Positions 24,718 to 33,607 of a stretch of 64,000 bases of DNA are shown one piece after another. The stretch is from contig CALMGM010000013.1 in the NCBI GenBank assembly GCA_937863685.1, forward strand, positions 61,826 to 125,825, given 5' to 3'. The position numbers were made by a program, and so were the translations under genes. The stretch is from an uncultured bacterium. GTDB lineage: Bacteria > Edwardsbacteria > AC1 > EtOH8. The notes under the pieces were generated by a model, which was given only the letters and a program-made list of their open reading frames with translations, ran no database searches and was not told the DNA's origin. Each line of letters starts with the position of its first letter. Within the stretch, counting starts at the first letter, position 1.

Positions 24718-26075
24718 TTTTTAAGAAAGGCCTCTCCGTATTTGTTGATATCTCCGGCGCCCAAGGTGATCACTATATCGTTGGGTTTAACTATCTTCTC
24801 CAGTTCGGCCGGTATATTTTTTTTGTCGGCAATGTACCGAACATTGCGGTGGCCTTTATCCCTGGCCGCTTTGGCGATCAGTTCCCCGCTTACCCCCGGG
24901 ATCGGAGCTTCCCTGGCCGGGTAGACATCGGTAACGACCAGCACATCGGCCTGAAAAAAGGCCCCTCCGAACTCGGCATGGAAGTCCCTGGTCCGGCTGT
25001 ACAGGTGCGGCTGGAATACCGCCACCACCCGGCGGGAAAAGCCGTCCTTGGCCGCTTTAAGGGTGGCCTCTATCTCGGTGGGATGATGACCGTAATCGTC
25101 GATCACCAGCGCCCCATTCTTTTCTCCTTTTATCTCGAACCGGCGGTAGACCCCGTTGAACTCCGACAGTGCCTGGGCGATCTTTTCAAAAGGGATCTCC
25201 ATATCCAGTCCCACCGCGATGGTCGCCAGCGAGTTCTTGACATTATGGACCCCGGGCACCTTAAGGTTGATGGTGCCCAAAAGCCCCTTCCCATTGTGCA
25301 CTTCAAAACTGGTTTTCATGCCTTCAAATTTAATTTCCCTGGCCTGCAGCTCGGCCTGCGATGACAGGCCGTAGGTGATGCACCTCTTCTCCAGCCGCGG
25401 CATGATGGCCTGCACCCCCCGCTCGTCCAGGCAGGCGATGATGGCTCCGTAGAACGGCACTTTGTTGGCGAATTCCACAAAAGCATTCTTGATCTCGTCC
25501 AGGTCCTTGTAACAGTCCAGATGCTCGGCCTCAATGGTGGTGATGACGGCTATCACCGGGGCCAGCTTCAAAAAGGAACGGTCGAACTCATCGGCCTCAG
25601 CCACCAGATATTCTCCGGTGCCCAGCTTGGCGTTGCTGCCCAGATAGCGGACCTTCCCGCCGATCACCAGGGTGGGGTCCAGTCCGGCATGGGTCAGCAC
25701 CTGGCCGATCATGGAGGTGGTGGAGGTCTTGCCGTGGGTTCCGGCAATGCCGATGCCGATCTTGAGGCGCATCAGTTCGGCCAGCATCTCGGCCCGGCGG
25801 ATCACCGGGATCTTTTTCTCATGAGCCGCCTTGATCTCGGGGTTATCATCGTGAACCGCCGATGAAGTGACCACCACTTCGGCCTGTCCTATATTTTCGG
25901 CCCGGTGTCCCTCGATGATGACAGCCCCCAACTGTTGCAGGTGTTCGGTCACCTCGGAAAATTTGAGGTCGGAGCCGGAGACAGTGTACCCCAGATTTAA
26001 CAGAACTTCGGCGATCCCGCTCATGCCTATTCCGCCGATGCCTACGAAATGTATCTTTTTGATCTTTCCGAACAT
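24714..26075 (-). CDS. murC: UDP-N-acetylmuramate--L-alanine ligase
   Basis: A 453-residue Mur ligase that adds L-Ala to UDP-MurNAc. The N-terminal Rossmann segment HFVGIGGIGMSGIAEVL is typical of MurC, and the ATP loop GTHGKTST is at 112-119. The middle-domain EADEFDRSF motif and the C-terminal DDYGHHPTEI motif are present. Start and stop overlap murG (TAATG) and murB (ATGA), so translation is coupled. Confidence 0.97.
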   Translation of the reverse strand: MFGKIKKIHFVGIGGIGMSGIAEVLLNLGYTVSGSDLKFSEVTEHLQQLGAVIIEGHRAENIGQAEVVVTSSAVHDDNPEIKAAHEKKIPVIRRAEMLAELMRLKIGIGIAGTHGKTSTTSMIGQVLTHAGLDPTLVIGGKVRYLGSNAKLGTGEYLVAEADEFDRSFLKLAPVIAVITTIEAEHLDCYKDLDEIKNAFVEFANKVPFYGAIIACLDERGVQAIMPRLEKRCITYGLSSQAELQAREIKFEGMKTSFEVHNGKGLLGTINLKVPGVHNVKNSLATIAVGLDMEIPFEKIAQALSEFNGVYRRFEIKGEKNGALVIDDYGHHPTEIEATLKAAKDGFSRRVVAVFQPHLYSRTRDFHAEFGGAFFQADVLVVTDVYPAREAPIPGVSGELIAKAARDKGHRNVRYIADKKNIPAELEKIVKPNDIVITLGAGDINKYGEAFLKK

Positions 26076-27175
26076 TATTTCCCCGCCATTTTTATTATAT
26101 TTTCCGCGATGGTTCCGGCCGCATCCCGCCTGGCCAAGGACCTGGAGGCGATGGTCATCTTGTCATATCTTTCCCGGCTGAACAAGATCCCGGTGATGCA
26201 ATCCGCTAGTATTTTCCCGGTCAGATCCTTGTCCAGCACCATTACTGCCGCACCGGCCCGTTCCAAACTCCGGGCATTGTATTCCTGGTGGTTGCTGGCG
26301 GCGTAAGGATATGGTATCAGTATCGAGGGCAGGCCGCAGGCCAGCGTCTCCGAGACCCCGGCCCCGGAGCGGCTGATCACCAGGTCGGCGGCCGCCAGGG
26401 CGTATGGCATTTCGTCGATATAGGCCAGGACCTTCATCTTTGCCGAAAATTGTTTGACGGTTTCCGAGATCTGTTCCTGGTCCTTTTTTCCGGTCTGGAA
26501 TATTACTTGGATGTCTTTTGGCTTTCCGGTTTGATCGAGCATCTTCAATGCTTCCAACATCGAAACATTGATGCTGTGGGCTCCCTGGCTCCCGCCGAAT
26601 ATCAGGATGGTCTTTTTATTTCCGTCTAAGTCGAATCTCTCGATCCCCTTTTCCCGGGGGATGTTGCCGATCTCCGGTCGGATGGGGTTTCCGGTGAATA
26701 TCACCCGGGAACTTTTATCGAGATAACTTGAGCATTCCGGAAATCCACCGTATATCTCTTCGGCGAAACGGGCCAGAAACCTTACCGCCTTGCTGGGCAA
26801 CACATCCAAAGCCAGCAGGACAATGGGAATTCTTAATATCCAGGCTGCCATCACCGGAGGGACCGAAACGTAGCCTCCGGTGCCCAGCACCACATCCGGC
26901 CGTTCCCTGATCATATGAAAGAGCGATTGGGATGTGCCGATTGCCAACCAGAGCGGGAAAAATATTTTTTCTGCTTTGCTTTTTCCTAAAAAACCTTTGG
27001 CCGAAATATATTTGATCTCATAGCCGGTTCCCGGCAGCACCCGTGATTCTATGCCCCGCCTGGTGCCGTAGAATGTGATCTTTATTTCGGGATCGATCTC
27101 CCTAACGGCGGCGGCTACGGCCAGACCAGGATAGAGATGACCTCCCGTCCCTCCACCGGCTATCGCTAACTCCAT
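26075..27175 (-). CDS. murG: UDP-GlcNAc--lipid I N-acetylglucosaminyltransferase
   Basis: A 366-residue GT28 glycosyltransferase that converts lipid I to lipid II at the inner face of the membrane. The N-terminal loop GGGTGGHLYPGLAV (8-21), a central GGSQGA loop and a C-terminal SRSGAG-then-ET-LACGLPSILIPYP donor site are intact. AGGAAG precedes the ATG. The first 74 bases lie inside the end of ftsW in another frame, an unusually long overlap for this cluster. Confidence 0.96.
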   Translation of the reverse strand: MELAIAGGGTGGHLYPGLAVAAAVREIDPEIKITFYGTRRGIESRVLPGTGYEIKYISAKGFLGKSKAEKIFFPLWLAIGTSQSLFHMIRERPDVVLGTGGYVSVPPVMAAWILRIPIVLLALDVLPSKAVRFLARFAEEIYGGFPECSSYLDKSSRVIFTGNPIRPEIGNIPREKGIERFDLDGNKKTILIFGGSQGAHSINVSMLEALKMLDQTGKPKDIQVIFQTGKKDQEQISETVKQFSAKMKVLAYIDEMPYALAAADLVISRSGAGVSETLACGLPSILIPYPYAASNHQEYNARSLERAGAAVMVLDKDLTGKILADCITGILFSRERYDKMTIASRSLARRDAAGTIAENIIKMAGK

Positions 27176-28337
27176 TGTTCTTCCTGATAAAGGTTTGTCC
27201 GGACTTCTCCCCCCGGTGCTTTGAGATGTTCAACATCAGGCCTACCGAGGCCGCATTGGCCAGCAGGGCCGATCCCCCGTAGCTTAAAAAGGGCAGGGGC
27301 AGGCCGGTGATGGGGAAGATCCCCAGAGCCACGCTGATGTTGATGGCGGCGTATATGAATATCCCGCAGCTCAAACCCAGCACCGTCAGGGATTCGAAAC
27401 GGTCGCTCAGCTGCAGAGATAGTTTTATGCCTTGCCACAGGATGACCAGAAAGACCAGCATGATGATCCCGGCGAACAGCAGCCCGCCCTCCTCCCCGAT
27501 GATGGAGAAGATGAAGTCGGTATGGGCCTCGCTGACGAACAGGAACTTCTGACGGCTCTGCCCCAGGCCCACCCCGAACATTCCGCCGGAGCCGATGCCC
27601 AGGATGGATTGATGGGCCTGGATCAGGGTGTTCTTGACATGCCCGGCGGAGGATTCGATCAGCGACGACAGCTCCTCGGGCCTGGTCAGTCCCCACCAGA
27701 ATCCGGTCAATCTCCCCAGAACGTGCTTTTGGGTCAGCGCTGCGGTTATAAAAGCAACTGATGCCAGACCCAGCCCGCCGGTCCAGGCCAGCAGATTGGC
27801 TCCTCCCAGGAACAGCATGGTATAACCCAGGATCGACAGGGCCATGGCGCTGCCGAAATCCGGCTGCAGGGCAATGATCACCGCCAGCAGGGCCACCGCC
27901 GATACCCCCGGAATGTATCCCGCCTTGAATTGCTTGAATTGATCACCCCTTTTGTCGATCAGGTCCGCCAGGAACAGCACCAATGCGATCCGGGCCAGCT
28001 CCACCGGTTGGACCCCCATTATCCAGCTGCGGGAGCCCCGGACAGTCTTGGCCAGAAGCAGGGTGACCAGCATCACTCCCAGCATGAATCCGAAGAAGGG
28101 GACCACCAGGCTCCTTAATTTTCTGTAATTGATATTGAAGGCTATCAGGAAAAGGACCATTGCCAGCACCACCCGGATCAGCTCCCGTTTGAAAAAGAAC
28201 AGGCTGTCGTTGGAGAACTTGGCCGAACTGCCGGACATGAAGCCCCCGGCACTGAAGCTCATGATCAGCCCGAATCCGGTCAGCACCAGCACCGCCACCA
28301 GCAGATAATGGTCCATCTCTCCGCTTCTGTTGCTCAT
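27102..28337 (-). CDS. ftsW: Septal peptidoglycan polymerase FtsW
   Basis: A 411-residue SEDS glycosyltransferase with about ten membrane helices. The conserved SEDS stretches are visible: GSRSWIMGVQPVELARIALVL, LQPDFGSAMAL with the catalytic-region Asp, and the C-terminal GLPLPFLSYGGSALLANAASVGLML. It polymerises lipid II with the FtsI protein of the same operon. The reading frame runs 74 bases into murG, giving an Arg/Ser-rich tail after the usual end (NISKHR). ATGA overlap with murD. Confidence 0.96.
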   Translation of the reverse strand: MSNRSGEMDHYLLVAVLVLTGFGLIMSFSAGGFMSGSSAKFSNDSLFFFKRELIRVVLAMVLFLIAFNINYRKLRSLVVPFFGFMLGVMLVTLLLAKTVRGSRSWIMGVQPVELARIALVLFLADLIDKRGDQFKQFKAGYIPGVSAVALLAVIIALQPDFGSAMALSILGYTMLFLGGANLLAWTGGLGLASVAFITAALTQKHVLGRLTGFWWGLTRPEELSSLIESSAGHVKNTLIQAHQSILGIGSGGMFGVGLGQSRQKFLFVSEAHTDFIFSIIGEEGGLLFAGIIMLVFLVILWQGIKLSLQLSDRFESLTVLGLSCGIFIYAAINISVALGIFPITGLPLPFLSYGGSALLANAASVGLMLNISKHRGEKSGQTFIRKNNGVSDSRWRDGRSSLSWSGRSRRR

Positions 28338-29698
28338 TGCTTCTCCAGATCGTGTACCGCTTGCCGGAACTGTTCCCCCCGGTCCTCAAAATCCCTGAAC
28401 ATATCGAAGCTGGCGCAGCCCGGGGCCAATATCACCACGTCTCCGGGCCGGGCCTGCTGGGAGGCCATCCGAACGGCCTGGGCCATGCCGTCGGCCAGCA
28501 TTGTATTGCCGAACCCCCTGCTTTCCAGCTCGGCCTTGAGCCTCTCCCGGGCCTCGCCGATCAGCACCGCTGCCCGGGCCCGCCGGGAAATTTCGGCCAC
28601 AAACCCGGAGAGGTCGGTCCGTTTCTCCTTGCCGCCGGCTATCACCACCAGGGGGGCATCAAAGGCCCGCAAAGAGTTGATGCCGGCCTCATTATTGGTG
28701 CACATGGAATTATTTATATACCTGATGCCATTGATCATGGCCACCTCCTCCAGGCGGTGCGGCACGCCTTTGAATGAAACCAATCCGGACGCCATATCCG
28801 GCGCAGAAACGCCGAGCACCGATGTCGTGGCAATCGCCGCCAGGGCATTGGCGATGTTATGCTTACCCGGAACCTTTAGCTCCGCGCTATCCATGATTTT
28901 TGCACTTCGTCCCTCGCTCGATATGTTGATGCTGCTCCCGTCCCGCCAGGCCCCGTTCTCCGCTTTTTTTGTCAGGCTGAAACCCAGCCGTCTTCCCAGG
29001 TATCCGCTGCAATATTTCTGAACATCGGCATCGTCCAGGTTCAGCACCGAATAATCCTTATCGTTTTGGTTCTTTAACAGCTCCCCTTTGAGCCGGGCAT
29101 AACTGTCGAAATCGGGATGCCGGTCCAGGTGGTCCGGCGAGATATTGGTCACCACTCCGATGAAGGGTTTGAAGGTCTTGATGGTCTCGATCTGAAAGGT
29201 GCTGATCTCGGCCACTATGATGGCATCGGGCCCGGCTTCCATGGCCAGCTGGCACAGGGGCCTTCCCGGGGCCAGGTTCCCGCCGATATGCACCTCCCGC
29301 TTGGCTTCCTTCAGGATGCTGCCGATCATGGAAACGGTGGTGGACTTGCCGTTGGTCCCGGTGACCGCGATGATCCTGGCCTGGGCCGCCCGGTAGGCCA
29401 GTTCCGCCTCGCCGATCACTTCGATGCCCCTTTCGGCGGCCTTTTGCAGCATCGGGATATCGATCCGGACCCCCGGGCTCACCACTATCATCGTACTGTC
29501 CAGCAGTTTTTCGGTATGCCCGCCCTTTTCGTAAGGCACGCCCATACCATCCAGTTCCCTTGTCTCTTCGGGGTCCAGGTCCTTATGATCGGAGACGAAT
29601 GTCTCTGCCCCGGCGGCCTTCAGGAGCCTCACCGCCGCCATCCCGCTGCGGGCCAGGCCAATCACCGATACTTTATTATTTGCCAGATCGAGTTTCAT
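28334..29698 (-). CDS. murD: UDP-N-acetylmuramoylalanine--D-glutamate ligase
   Basis: A 454-residue Mur ligase that adds D-Glu. N-terminal domain segment VIGLARSGMAAVRLL, the early SPGV segment at 74-77, the ATP loop GTNGKST at 114-120, a middle-domain EISTFQIE motif and a C-terminal LAPGCASFDMFRDFEDRG motif identify MurD specifically. The start follows the mraY stop by four bases and the end overlaps ftsW (ATGA). Confidence 0.97.
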   Translation of the reverse strand: MKLDLANNKVSVIGLARSGMAAVRLLKAAGAETFVSDHKDLDPEETRELDGMGVPYEKGGHTEKLLDSTMIVVSPGVRIDIPMLQKAAERGIEVIGEAELAYRAAQARIIAVTGTNGKSTTVSMIGSILKEAKREVHIGGNLAPGRPLCQLAMEAGPDAIIVAEISTFQIETIKTFKPFIGVVTNISPDHLDRHPDFDSYARLKGELLKNQNDKDYSVLNLDDADVQKYCSGYLGRRLGFSLTKKAENGAWRDGSSINISSEGRSAKIMDSAELKVPGKHNIANALAAIATTSVLGVSAPDMASGLVSFKGVPHRLEEVAMINGIRYINNSMCTNNEAGINSLRAFDAPLVVIAGGKEKRTDLSGFVAEISRRARAAVLIGEARERLKAELESRGFGNTMLADGMAQAVRMASQQARPGDVVILAPGCASFDMFRDFEDRGEQFRQAVHDLEKQ

Positions 29699-29702
29699 TA
29701 CA

Positions 29703-30791
29703 CTACCTGATCTTAAGAGTGCTCAAAGCCACCAGGGCGCAGATCAGGGCGATGATCCAGAAGCGGGTGACTATCTTCTCCTCGCTCCATCCCTTAAGGG
29801 TGAAATGGTGGTGAATGGGGGCCATTTTGAATATCCGCCTGCCGGTCAGCTTGAAGGAGGCCACCTGCAGGATCACCGACAGGGCCTCCATCACGAACAC
29901 CCCGCCCACGATCAGCAGCAGTATCTCCTGCTTGATCAGCACGGCGGTGGTGCCGATGGCCCCGCCCAGGGCCAGCGAGCCGGTGTCGCCCATCATGATC
30001 TCGGCCGGGTGGGCGTTGTACCACAGAAAGCCCAGCGAGGCTCCGACGATGGCCGAGCAGAATACGGTCAGCTCACCCGAGCCCTTCATGAAGATGATGT
30101 TGAGATATCCGGCCAGCTTGTAGTTCCCGGCAAAATAGCACATCACGGCATAGGCCGCCGCGGCGAACAGCACCACCCCGATGGCCAGGCCGTCCAGCCC
30201 GTCGGTCAGGTTGACCGCATTGGATGTTCCCACGATGACGATCACCACGAAGGGAATGAACATCCACCAGGCCAGGTTTAGGAAGATGTTCTTGAAGAAC
30301 AGAAAATTGGTCTTGGTGGCAAACTCCGGATTCAAGGGGTAAAGGACCAGGATGGTCCCTATTATCACCGACAGTACGATCTGCCCGGCCAGTTTCTTTC
30401 TACCCACCAGGCCTTTGGGCTGCTTCTTGATCACCTTGAGATAATCGTCGCTGAAGCCGATGGCGGCCAGGCACAGGGTGGCCAGCGAAGCTATCTGGAT
30501 GTACCGGTTGCCCAGGTCGGCCCACAGCAGCACCGGTATCATGATGGCCGCCAGGATTATCAGCCCGCCCATGGTGGGGGTCCCGGCCTTTTTTTTATGG
30601 TGGTCCGGGGCGTCCTCCCGGCCGGTGTCGCCGATCCCCAGTTTTTTCAGCCGCCTTATCATGTAAGGCCCGATCAGAAAGGATATCAGCAGCGCCGTCA
30701 CCAGGGCATAGGCCGAGCGGAAAGTGATGTAACGGAATAGATTGAAGAAATGGATCTTGTCGGCCAGCGGATATAACAGCAGATACAGCAT
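29703..30791 (-). CDS. mraY: Phospho-N-acetylmuramoyl-pentapeptide transferase
   Basis: A 362-residue polytopic enzyme that makes lipid I by transferring phospho-MurNAc-pentapeptide to undecaprenyl phosphate. Hallmarks are the KKxGTPTMGG loop, the catalytic GFSDDYLK segment with the Asp pair, the SNAVNLTDGLDGLA motif, and GDTGSLALGGAIG. About ten membrane helices are predicted. The ATG directly abuts the murF stop (TAGATG). Confidence 0.97.
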   Translation of the reverse strand: MLYLLLYPLADKIHFFNLFRYITFRSAYALVTALLISFLIGPYMIRRLKKLGIGDTGREDAPDHHKKKAGTPTMGGLIILAAIMIPVLLWADLGNRYIQIASLATLCLAAIGFSDDYLKVIKKQPKGLVGRKKLAGQIVLSVIIGTILVLYPLNPEFATKTNFLFFKNIFLNLAWWMFIPFVVIVIVGTSNAVNLTDGLDGLAIGVVLFAAAAYAVMCYFAGNYKLAGYLNIIFMKGSGELTVFCSAIVGASLGFLWYNAHPAEIMMGDTGSLALGGAIGTTAVLIKQEILLLIVGGVFVMEALSVILQVASFKLTGRRIFKMAPIHHHFTLKGWSEEKIVTRFWIIALICALVALSTLKIR

Positions 30792-32141
30792 CTATGATAA
30801 TCCTTTTATGGCGTTGACGATCTCCTCGAAATGCCTGCTCCGGGAGGCCTTCACCAGGACCAGGTCGCCCTTTTTCAAGATGGCATCCAGTTCGGCTATC
30901 AAAGAAGCGTTATCCTGATAATGGCGGCTGTTCTTCTTAAGGCTGGAGGCTCCCTGGTGGATGTGGCTCCCCAGCGGACCCACTGCCACCACCAGGTCGG
31001 CATGCTCCGCCGCAAAAGCACCGATGTCATGGTGTCTGAGTTTTTCGATATCCCCCAATTCCAGCATGTCCCCCAATATGGCCACTTTCCTCCGGGAAGC
31101 ATTCAATGACCCCAGTACTTTGATCGCTGCTCTCATTGATGGCGGATTGGCATTATAGGCATCGTTGATTATGGTGAATTTTCCGGTCTTTATTATTTCC
31201 AGGCGCATGGGGGTCGGTTCCAGCCCGGCTAGTTTTTCGGCAGCAACTTCTATATCCACTCCCAGGGCATCACCGGCAGCAATTGCCGCCAAACTGTTGT
31301 AAACATTGTGAAGCCCCAAGTGCTTTATCATGAACTGCTGTCCTTTCACTTTGAAGGACGTACCCTCCTGGCTGTAGCTTATCTGCTCGGCTTTATAGTG
31401 ACACTCATCGTTCGTGCCGAATTTTATGCTTTTTGCCCTGGTCCTTCCGATCTGGGCCATCACATTTACATCGTCGCCGTTGATCACCGCCAGTCCGTCA
31501 TCCGGAAGCGCTTCCAGCAGCTCGCCCTTGGCATTACCAACGGTTCGTATATCTTTTAAGTACTGGGTATGCCCTTCCCCTACATTGGTTACAATTCCTA
31601 TCTCCGGGCCCACCAAGCGACAGAGATCGGCTATCTCGCCCAGGGCGCTCATTCCCAGCTCCATCACCCCTATTTGATGTTCTCCGCTGAGCTTGAACAG
31701 GGACAGAGGTATGCCATACTGGTTGTTAAGATTCCCGTAATTCTTGAAAACATTATATCTGGCGGAAAGTATGGCCGCCGTCATTTCTTTGACCGTGGTC
31801 TTGCCGTTGGTCCCGGTGATGCCGATCATTTTGGAATTGAATTTTTTTCGATGATAATACGCCAGCTCCTTCAGCGCCCGGAGGGTGTCTGATACTTTGA
31901 TGAAACCTGCGGCGGCTGTTTTCCCGCTAATATTGCCTGATATGATTACCCCTGAAGCGCCTTTGTTGATTGCCTGTGAGATAAATTCATGCCCGTCAAA
32001 ATTCGGGCCTTTTATGGCTATGAATAATTCTCCCGATTTTATGGTGCGGGAATCGATGCTGATCCCTCCGATCAGGCCATCCCGGTCGGAAAGCTCCCCG
32101 CCCACCGCCCGGGCCGCCTCGGACAGGCTCATGCTTTCCAT
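30792..32141 (-). CDS. murF: UDP-MurNAc-tripeptide--D-alanyl-D-alanine ligase
   Basis: A 449-residue Mur ligase that adds D-Ala-D-Ala. The N-terminal SIDSRTIKSGELFIAIKG-type motif, the ATP loop GTNGKTTVKE near residue 110, and a C-terminal DAYNANPPSMRAAI motif typical of MurF are present. A GTG lies one codon earlier inside the murE stop; the ATG at 32141 shares one base with that stop (TGATG). Either start gives coupled translation. Confidence 0.96.
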   Translation of the reverse strand: MESMSLSEAARAVGGELSDRDGLIGGISIDSRTIKSGELFIAIKGPNFDGHEFISQAINKGASGVIISGNISGKTAAAGFIKVSDTLRALKELAYYHRKKFNSKMIGITGTNGKTTVKEMTAAILSARYNVFKNYGNLNNQYGIPLSLFKLSGEHQIGVMELGMSALGEIADLCRLVGPEIGIVTNVGEGHTQYLKDIRTVGNAKGELLEALPDDGLAVINGDDVNVMAQIGRTRAKSIKFGTNDECHYKAEQISYSQEGTSFKVKGQQFMIKHLGLHNVYNSLAAIAAGDALGVDIEVAAEKLAGLEPTPMRLEIIKTGKFTIINDAYNANPPSMRAAIKVLGSLNASRRKVAILGDMLELGDIEKLRHHDIGAFAAEHADLVVAVGPLGSHIHQGASSLKKNSRHYQDNASLIAELDAILKKGDLVLVKASRSRHFEEIVNAIKGLS

Positions 32142-33607
32142 CACCTTCCCAGTCTCCGCTTCAAAGCCTCTCCGGCTATCTCCCGGTCGTCAAAATGAAC
32201 CTTAACCGTTCCCAATATTTGATAATCCTCATGGCCCTTGCCGGCTATCACCACCATGTCGCCTTTTTGGGCCAGTTCAATGGATTTGTATATGGCCGTT
32301 TTGCGGTCGGGTAACAATACATACTCCCTGCCGTCAAGCCCTGGCAGGATATCGCTGATGATCCGGTCCGGATCCTCGGTCCGGGGATTGTCCGAAGTGA
32401 CCACCACCATATCGGAATTCTGGGCCACCGCCCGGCCCATCATGGGGCGTTTGCTCCGGTCCCGGTCTCCCCCGCACCCGAATACGGTTATTATCCTGTT
32501 TGGTTTTAATTCCCTGACCGCAGATAAAAGCCTTTCCAGTTCTTCCGGAGTATGAGCATAATCGACTATCACCGAAAAATCCTGGCCTATATTTACCGGC
32601 TCGAACCTTCCGGCCACGCTGCTGATCTTCTCCAAGCCTGTTTTGATGTCTTCGAGAGCTATGCCGCGGGATAGTGCTGCCGCCGAGGCCGCTAAAGCGT
32701 TATAAATATTGTGCCGGCCGGCTATTGCCAATTTTATCCCTATTGCTTGGTCGCCTGTTTTCAGTCTGAAACTTGATCCCTGTGGTGCACTGATAATATT
32801 ATCGGCCGTGATATCAGCCGGATTATCTATTCCAAAATTAAGGGATTTCGCCTTGATCGCTTCCCTGACCCTGGGTGCTGCCGGATCATCCAGGTTGATC
32901 ACCGCCGTGGCCCCGCCCCACAGGCTTTGGAACAGCTTCAACTTCGATCTCAAATAGCTTTCCATGTTCCCGTGAAAATCCAGGTGATCCTGGGAAAAAT
33001 TGGTGAACACCGCAGTGGAAAAATTTATGCCGGCCACCCGGTCCAGTTCTATGCCGTGCGACGAGGCTTCCATGATGACGGTATCGACCCCGGCCAGAAC
33101 CATTCTGGAAAGCAGATTCTGGAGGTCCAGCGATTCCGGGGTGGTATTGGGAGCCGGGAATTTCTGATCCAATATCCAGTAGTTGATGGTGCCTATCAGA
33201 CCGGTTTTTTTCCCGGCTGATTCCATGATGGACCGCAGCATATAGGTGGTGGTGGTCTTTCCGGCGGTGCCGGTCAGGGCGATCATGTCCAGCCGGTCAG
33301 CCGGCCGGCCCAGAAAGGCTGCCGCCATCAGGGCCATGGCCCGGCGGCAGCTGGCCACTTTGATCCAGGGAATATCGTCCGATATCTTGTTACTCTCGCT
33401 GACGATCAGGCCGGCTCCCCGGGCAACGGCCTGCCCGGCGAATTTATTGCCGTCGGATTGGTAACCGGAAATGGCAAAGAACAGGTCGCCCTTCTCTATC
33501 TTCCGGGAATCGTACTGCATCCCGGTTATCTCCATTTCCTCCGGCGATGATGAACAGGAGATAATCTGGTCGGGGCAGGATTTTATGATATCCTTTATTT
33601 TCATCAT
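32141..33607 (-). CDS. murE: UDP-MurNAc-tripeptide synthetase, meso-diaminopimelate type
   Basis: A 488-residue Mur ligase that adds the third stem-peptide residue. The N-terminal YDSRKIEKGDLFFA segment is at 32-45, the ATP loop GTAGKTTT at 113-120, ASSHG at 181-185 and HTPEELE near 352. The substrate-selecting motif is DNPR at 406-409 (SDNPRTEDP), the signature for meso-diaminopimelate, not lysine. The start overlaps the ftsI stop (ATGATG, two possible Met codons). Confidence 0.97.
   Translation of the reverse strand: MMKIKDIIKSCPDQIISCSSSPEEMEITGMQYDSRKIEKGDLFFAISGYQSDGNKFAGQAVARGAGLIVSESNKISDDIPWIKVASCRRAMALMAAAFLGRPADRLDMIALTGTAGKTTTTYMLRSIMESAGKKTGLIGTINYWILDQKFPAPNTTPESLDLQNLLSRMVLAGVDTVIMEASSHGIELDRVAGINFSTAVFTNFSQDHLDFHGNMESYLRSKLKLFQSLWGGATAVINLDDPAAPRVREAIKAKSLNFGIDNPADITADNIISAPQGSSFRLKTGDQAIGIKLAIAGRHNIYNALAASAAALSRGIALEDIKTGLEKISSVAGRFEPVNIGQDFSVIVDYAHTPEELERLLSAVRELKPNRIITVFGCGGDRDRSKRPMMGRAVAQNSDMVVVTSDNPRTEDPDRIISDILPGLDGREYVLLPDRKTAIYKSIELAQKGDMVVIAGKGHEDYQILGTVKVHFDDREIAGEALKRRLGR

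Noticed and set aside
27102..27175. Frameshift at the ftsW/murG junction
   Set aside because: Both proteins are complete to their expected ends, so an overlap explains the data without an error.
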